Shown: in pieces, positions 57,966-64,000 of the stretch | How positions within the stretch are numbered: position 1 is the stretch's first letter | Layout of the letters: every line of letters starts with the position of its first letter | DNA from: Crambe crambe | Taxonomy: Eukaryota; Porifera; Demospongiae; Poecilosclerida; Crambeidae | DNA length: 64,000 nucleotides | Assembly (NCBI GenBank): GCA_963924555.1 | Contig: OZ004589.1 | Span: 4,960,001 to 5,024,000, forward strand | Reading direction: 5' to 3' | Notes under the pieces: generated by a model | The model's database searches: none | Told to the model about the DNA's origin: nothing | What the model saw: the letters and a program-made list of their open reading frames with translations, nothing else | Program-made: the position numbers and the translations under genes

Positions 57966-58667
57966 AGGAGCTGTAAATGTAGGGGGGGGGGAAGCTTCCC
58001 CCCTGCACCTTGAGTATGGTGTGATCATGAAACGTTGCATCACTGGAAGAGAGGTACATGGCACCACCATTCAATTTAGCACGGTAACCGATGTTCCCAA
58101 GCATTGCTCCACCATTTGGGCTGGTGAAAGCAAAAACAAACCCTATGGTGATTTTATGAGTTTCATTTTTAGACTAAAAACATGATTGTTGGGTATTGTA
58201 GAATCTATCTTGTAATTATGGTAAAGTTTCATTCTATATTTTAGGGGGGAAAGGAGATAATGTGCATAGTAGTGATAATGAGAAAAGTGGGTTTGAAATC
58301 AGAGTATGTGGTTATGACCAATGTTTGCCTATTTCAACCACTAAACAGCTGACAGCTGACATATCTTTCTTGAGATGAAGGTACAAATGGCCTGATTTCT
58401 GTAGAGATACTCAGTTCGATCTGAAGAGAGTCCTGCAGGGGGGGAGGAGTGGAGGCAAGCGGTCACCAGTTAAGTTTTGAAGTCTGACTCCACGCTTCAC
58501 TAATTTGACACTAAAGAGTTAGGAGTACCATTAGAGACACTCACATCAAGAATACTGCTTCTAATATCAGCTTCCTCTTCTGCTGAAGAAAAATACTCCT
58601 CTTCATCACCATCTTTATCTGAAGGCAGTGTTTCAGTTGAAAAGTTAGGATCACCATAAAATCCCAT
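57966..58667 (-). CDS. Possible small unrecognised gene
   Basis: An ATG at 58667 starts an acidic segment (MGFYGDPNFSTETLP; DGDEEEYFSSAEEEADIRSS) that ends at a good GTGAGT donor near 58544. Further left on the same strand lies a frame that looks conserved in composition (FVFAFTSPNGGAMLGNIGY; LNGGAMYLSSSDATFHDHT), about 57990-58160, preceded by TTTTTAG. It runs through a C-run to a stop near 57966. A middle exon (KSGHLYLHLKK, about 58340-58412) is possible. I cannot prove these belong together, and I do not know the domain. A decayed gene is equally likely. Confidence 0.35.
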
Positions 58668-58744
58668 TGTCCATTGATATGATATCTTGTATATCAAGTT
58701 CAAGATAAGTAATATCAGCTACAGCACTTGTAGTAGCAGCCATG

Positions 58745-59462
58745 CTTGCAGATATATAGATAGCTAGCTAGCAGCTAGCTGTTTTCAAAAAAATATGACT
58801 ACCCTTTCAGTAGATCACGTGATGCGCGATAGCAGGCGCTGGGATCGCGCTGCTTATAGCTAGCAGGTTTTTTACTAGCTCTAAAAAACCAAGCCGGCAA
58901 GGGAGTGAATTCCCGCAAGTATACCAGTGTGAAGTTGGTACTATTGAAATCGTGTGTGCCATTTATGGCATAGCTATAGGGTTCCAAAGTTAGACATAGG
59001 GCATGATGTGTTGTTGTCAGGGGTGTAGCTAATGAGCATTTTCATCTTGTATATGAGTCATTTCATAACTTAAAGCAGGTGGTGAAAATCATGATCATGA
59101 GATAGAAACATGTCGTGTTTCATTTTCCACTTTGTCAGTTATTTTAAGGAAACCTAATGGCAGTATTAATGGTAAAGTAGAACTATATGAATTATGAATT
59201 CTTTAGTTTACATTACATAAGTGTGGTCCCGTAAATATAAACTTTGAGGGCAGTTGATTAACTTTTGTTCAAAGCTGCTATCCTTACAACAAACTCACTA
59301 TAATATAGTACCATTTCATCCAGAACATGATGCAGGAAGCTCAGTTTCCTAAGAACTCTACTCTGCACTGACTGCATGTGTAGATACTGATATTTAATCT
59401 GCACAGAGCTTGCAGGCTCGCAAGACCTTGGATGACCACAAAATATTTATAGCTATAAAAAA
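58745..59462. other. Upstream region of receptor copy 2
   Basis: No exon is seen. Unlike copy 1, which has a CG palindrome at 46987, I find no clear CG-rich core here; the last 100 bases are AT-rich with CTATAAAAAA directly before the ATG. So the duplication seems not to have carried the copy 1 promoter. Confidence 0.45.
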
Positions 59463-61839
59463 ATGCAGTACCTTCTAGCCAGTATTTTGCAGTCACTCCT
59501 ACTAATATCTGTAGTGCAGTGTTCTGCTTTATCCTATGATCCAGATGACTATCTTGAGGTGTACCCAGATCCCAGGGACTCTGAGGTACTCCAGGGGAGA
59601 ACTCCTCTCTACTTCGCTCTCATCCAGAGTCTGGGGGGACCAGACAGTCAGGTGGATGGATCTGGCACCTTAGCTGGAGTGAAGGTGGCTCTGGACAGGA
59701 TCAACAATGACAGCAGTTTGCTCCCAGGATACACTCTCCACTACACATTTGCAAACTCTAAGGTATGATGATAACTATACCTTCAATAGGTCATATGAGT
59801 TAATCTGTAGTGTAAAAGGAATGTAAGCTTGAATGCACTGCACTCTCAACTTTTCCATGAACCCAAAAAATTGGCTGTAATTGGATCAGGATGTTCTGTG
59901 GCTACTGAACCCACAGCTGAAGTATCTCACTACTACAACATCACACAGGTTAGAGGTAGTACGTAGCTATTCTGTGGGGGCTCTCATGTACAGTCATGAA
60001 ACCACCTCTTTCACACGATCTTAAAATGGGTTTTGACAGTTAAAGAGTTTCATTCTCATTCTGCATTCCTCTCATCATCAGTATCTTCACTTGGCTACCT
60101 GTCTGGTTGCTGATTAACTTAGCTATGTATGATAATAATATAGGATGTTTAGCCTAAAATGGCAAGTCACTGCCTAATTTTGTGCCTATGTGTAAAAATA
60201 GAAATAATCATAATTTTTGCAGCCAAAGTAGCCATGGAAACCAGCTTAGGGGTTAAGTGATCGGTCATGGTGTTCATACGTAGCTATAAAATTATATCTG
60301 CCAAATTTTTTTTTCAAAAAACCCTCAAAATTATCTTCAAAGACTGACTTTTAAGGCACTATTACAGCAGCAGAAACATAATTCACTCCGTATCTATAGC
60401 TACTACGGTATGCATAATTATTTATGCATGGGGCAATGTTTTCAGTCTTTTGAGTAAGCTGAAAAGTCTTGCACTATCAGATCTCTAGAAAAAGGAAAAT
60501 TAAAGACTAATCCTCAGGCATTATAAGTAGTCAGATATTAAAAGTATTATGGGTAGTGTGTAGATTCAAATAATTTTATTGAGCCCTAGTAAATTATAGA
60601 CAAGCCACCTTATTATTACTGTAAAAAAAGGTCCCCAAGAAAGAATACTTCGATCTGCAGAGCTAAGATGTTCTTGCAATAAACAAACAAACAAATAAAC
60701 AAACAAACAAATAAACAAACAAACAAATAAGTTTGCTGCTGGTATACTCTAGACCTGCCATCATGCATGCACTGCTTCCTGATAAGCATTCTAGAATACA
60801 ATTCTGCTAGGTGGTACGATGTCATAATTAATCAGTGAATGGGTAGGAGAAGAGATGAATAGCGATTTCAGAACTCTTCTTTGTCCTTAGATATCCTGTG
60901 TATCTTCCTCTGGCTTGTTGGGAAACAGATACCGATTTCCTAGCTACTTCCAATTACTTGCAAAATTGGAGAATTTAGCCATTGGGTACTATGGAGTCAT
61001 CAGACAGTATCGTTGGAGAAGGATAGCTCTCATTGTACAGGATGAAAACGTTTGGACAGCGGTATGATTATAACTAAACAGAGTTCTATTCTAGAAATTT
61101 TAATTACTGTTACAGTCAGTGCAGACAAATTTTTCCCTAAGACAAGGAAATTATTTCAATTCAAGTTATAAATATTTCCAATTTACTATCAATCAAATGA
61201 TTAGGACCCTCAATAATCATATAGGCAGCAGCTAAGTACATATATGTTTATTGAGCATGGACATAATTATGCTGAGAAAAAAAAAATTTTTTTTGGGGGG
61301 GGGGGGGGGAGGGGGGTGGAGCTCCCATCCTCCTTCAGTAGACAGAATCCTCCATGTCAGTATAATTATAATTATTGTCCCACTGATAGAATAGCTCTCC
61401 TAAAGCACTCTATATTTAATAATGCTAATGACCAAGGCACTGTGAAAACTATAATAATTAATAATATGAATTTGACTCTTTTAAGTTATTCATATAGGCC
61501 ATGAATCCACTCAAGACTTTGCTGGATGAGAACAATGTAGAATACACTGAGAAATTATTCAATACTAGTGCTGGTATCAAAGGCCTGGGACCAAACCCAT
61601 TTGTAAGTTTTGATGGAAATAGAGAGTACCAGCTAGCCAAGCTTTAATAATATATCCTTCATAACACTGCCTTGACTTTTAGGATGAAAACTCAAGGATT
61701 TACCTGCTCTCTATGTATTCAATACCTGCACTACCATTTCTTTGTGAGGTATGTCTGATTATTATGATTATTATTGTTTTCATAATCATTAAGTATCCCA
61801 TTATACAATTCTTCAATTCTTAACCAAATTTCAATTTTT

Positions 61840-61894
<55 letters not shown>

Positions 61895-63706
61895 CCATCC
61901 CATAGAGTGGGTGATTAGCTCTCTGTAGGTATTTAGTACTACAGTGCGTGGGCGATATATCAAAGACACCACCTGTAGTATAAACACTGTAACCACACAG
62001 CAAGAAGTTAGAAGACATCAAGATCTAGTCAGTTGAGCTTGTATCCATGGATACTACTAAGAGAGATCCCACCCCCTAGTGTAAACATAGTACAAGCCAG
62101 ATAAACCACAGGTTAGCACTTCTACAGGATACCTCTGGCAGGTTATTTATAGATACCTTGGCTCCACCTCGGCGTCTATGTAATAACCACCTTGTGTATA
62201 TTCTAAAAGCCTGGTGAGATGTTAAGCTTGTGATTTCATCTAGGACGTTGTTCCAAAGGGAGATGGTAGGAGCCATGATGGTAGTTCGTTCTCATTTGGG
62301 GGAGAAATATTGTAAGAATTGATATAGCAAATAATCAAGACATCAAGTGAACATGAATAGACTTTAGTGCCTATTAAATTCTGTAGAAATCACTTTCTTT
62401 CCTTATTCAGGCTTACCACAGAGGTATCCACTATCCCAAATACATAGTGATGACACTAGGTCGTTTTAGGAGATTTTGGTGGAGGCAAGAAGTTGAAGGT
62501 CTCACTTGCACAGCTGACCAGAGAGAGAGTGTGTTACCCTCCTCCCTGGCTTTCTCAGAAAGCTACTTTCTTGATGAAGAGAAAGATGCCAATGTCACTA
62601 CTACATCTGGAATGGTAAGTGTGGAAGAACTTTCACTTTAACCACTTAGTATGTATGTCTGGAGTATAGACCTAGATAAGATACCATAGGAGGTGGAAGG
62701 TGGGAGCTGGAGGGGCTATGGTGGGGGCTGAGCCCCCAATAATGATTGATTATGACTTTAATTTATTTATGCCTAATTGTCAACATAAATAAAGTCACAA
62801 AAATAACCACAAGCAGTAACTGACCACAGACCACAAGAATCAGCACATATGTACGTACTCAGATATTCTACATGTAACTGCATGTCCTTCATAGTGATGT
62901 TCTTCCATAATAGACTGGTGCAGAATTTTTTGCTGAAGAAAGGAGGCACATCGGGCAGCCTCCATTGAACATCACTTATCTCCAGTATTCACAGTACTGC
63001 CATAACGCCACTTGGACACTGGTATATGCTCTCAATAAGACACTCAACAGTACGTAGATGATATCGAATGCTTAATATTGACAGTGTCCAGGCTACAATT
63101 TTTATTTTGCTTCTATACTGCTAGCTAATTATTTCCTAATAGGTCTTAATGACAGTGCAGTCAATGAAGAATTAGCTTGTGGTTTCAATGTCACTCCACC
63201 ATTCAGACTGAAGAAGTTCACCTACAGCAACCATAAGTTGATGGATGTAATGTTCCAACATCTTAGTAATACTTCCTTTAATGGAATAACAGTGAGTTAG
63301 CTATATATGAGTGAAACTGTGGCTCTGATTAGATACGCTTAGTTTATATTATGAGCTGTTGATATTCGATATTCTGTGAGCTTCCTGCATGTACACATTG
63401 TATGTATAACTATGGCTTGATCCGTATGTATGTTCTTGGACAGTCCAGGTTTCTTAACCATGCCAGGTGGCAGGTTGGTCTGTTTGTGTGACCATACCTC
63501 CTTTGTTGGCCTCCTGGAGTTTGACTTCTATGAAAAGCTAAACTTCTCACCATTAAGTAGCTATTAGGTTCATAATTCGTAGAGTGAGGTACGTAGGATT
63601 GGGTTGTCATCATCACTATGCATGCAGGGTCCAGTGAGTTTTGGGGACCAAGGGATCAGAAAGCTTAATAACATCACTATTTTTCAGTTTCGAAAGAGAA
63701 CAAATG
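59463..63706 (+). CDS. GABA-B-type class C G-protein-coupled receptor, copy 2 (partial, runs off the right edge)
   Basis: Nine exons are in the window: 59463-59762, 59811-59948, 60891-61061, 61498-61602, 61683-61748, 62411-62614, 62914-63049, 63143-63291 and 63628-63706. Every one has exactly the same length and phase as its partner in copy 1. They give the signal peptide (MQYLLASILQSLLLISVVQC) and most of the Venus-flytrap domain. The seven-span part lies beyond the window. Protein identity with copy 1 is very high by eye. Differences fall partly in the exon 3 region (CVSSSGLLGNRYRFPSYF; KLENLAIGYYG; IRQYRWRR), which faces the ligand cleft in family structures. Introns have diverged and carry different insertions, for example AAAC repeats at 60679-60729 and a CAA repeat at 61841-61893. 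Stretches of intron 2 (GTCCCCAAGAAAGAATA) are still shared. Confidence 0.9.
60679..60730. repeat. AAAC/AAAT microsatellite
   Basis: A run of AAAC and AAAT units in intron 2 of receptor copy 2. Confidence 0.9.
61841..61893. repeat. CAA microsatellite
   Basis: About seventeen CAA units in an intron of receptor copy 2. Confidence 0.95.
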
Positions 63707-64000
63707 GTGAGTCTATATATATTTTTTTGCCTGCATGATAATAACAAAGCTTGTCAGAATTATTTTAGCTAAGGCAGTTCCAAATAAATCCTTTCTTATA
63801 GGCAGGCAGGATAAAATAAAAAAATTACCTCAGTATACTATGCATCATGGTCATGTGTTCTAGTACACAGAAACAGCAGTATACTTGGGATCTAGTATGC
63901 AAAGATAAACAGCAGTATACTGAGGATATACAAGTTTAAAATTTATTTCAAAATAGGGCAGGGAAATCTGTTAAATAAGTAATTTATTTTGAACTGCCTA

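Noticed and set aside
61731-62021. Minus-strand frame with a poly-leucine run
   Set aside because: It is the CAA microsatellite read in reverse, inside an intron of receptor copy 2.

Overview
The window looks like animal nuclear DNA from a demosponge, probably Amphimedon or a close relative. The genes are close together and rich in short introns with plain GT-AG borders. The DNA is AT-rich and full of the short motif AGCTA/TAGCTA. The gene set is metazoan: axonemal dynein intermediate chain, CFAP276, GABA-B-like receptors, transmembrane collagen, and a trefoil plus GH31 glucosidase. The species call is an inference; there is no rRNA or mitochondrial marker to fix it. No tRNA, rRNA, CRISPR or recognisable viral element was seen.

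Layout. 108-889 (-): 5' exons of a TSSK-like kinase that runs off the left edge. 1645-2680 (-): Mpv17/PMP22-family protein. 3573-17706: a cluster of six related genes or relics of an unrecognised serine-rich family (A -, B +, C + broken, D +, E -, F -). 18085-25546 (-): DNAI4/WDR78, an axonemal dynein intermediate chain whose introns hold several inverted-repeat elements. 25964-28363 (+): an orphan single-pass receptor-like protein, divergent from DNAI4. 28784-29905 (-): a one-exon type II sulfotransferase. 30343-31497 (-): a transmembrane collagen. 32267-45226 (-): a secreted trefoil/GH31 glucosidase of about 26 exons, with collagen-type exons on the opposite strand inside one intron. 45435-45926 (+): CFAP276. 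47112-56884 (+): a complete GABA-B-type class C receptor. 57285-57720: a relic that joins pieces of the collagen and the receptor gene. About 57966-58667 (-): a doubtful small gene. 59463 to past the right edge (+): a second, very similar GABA-B-type receptor.

How things fit. DNAI4 and CFAP276 are both parts of motile axonemes, and each has an RFX X-box-like site a short way upstream of its ATG. The kinase belongs to a family best known from sperm. Several gene starts carry CG-rich palindromes of the NRF-1 type. The most interesting material is the serine-rich cluster. Its members share exon lengths and phases, a basic helical-looking N-terminus, SL-S-SELS repeats, a motif of the form SLPDL followed by SSASCSSSGYSS, and a polybasic Cys-containing C-terminus. 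One member keeps an out-of-frame hydrophobic segment, which suggests that the ancestor was membrane anchored. Introns of the large genes are loaded with non-autonomous inverted-repeat (MITE or foldback) elements, and none has a visible transposase.
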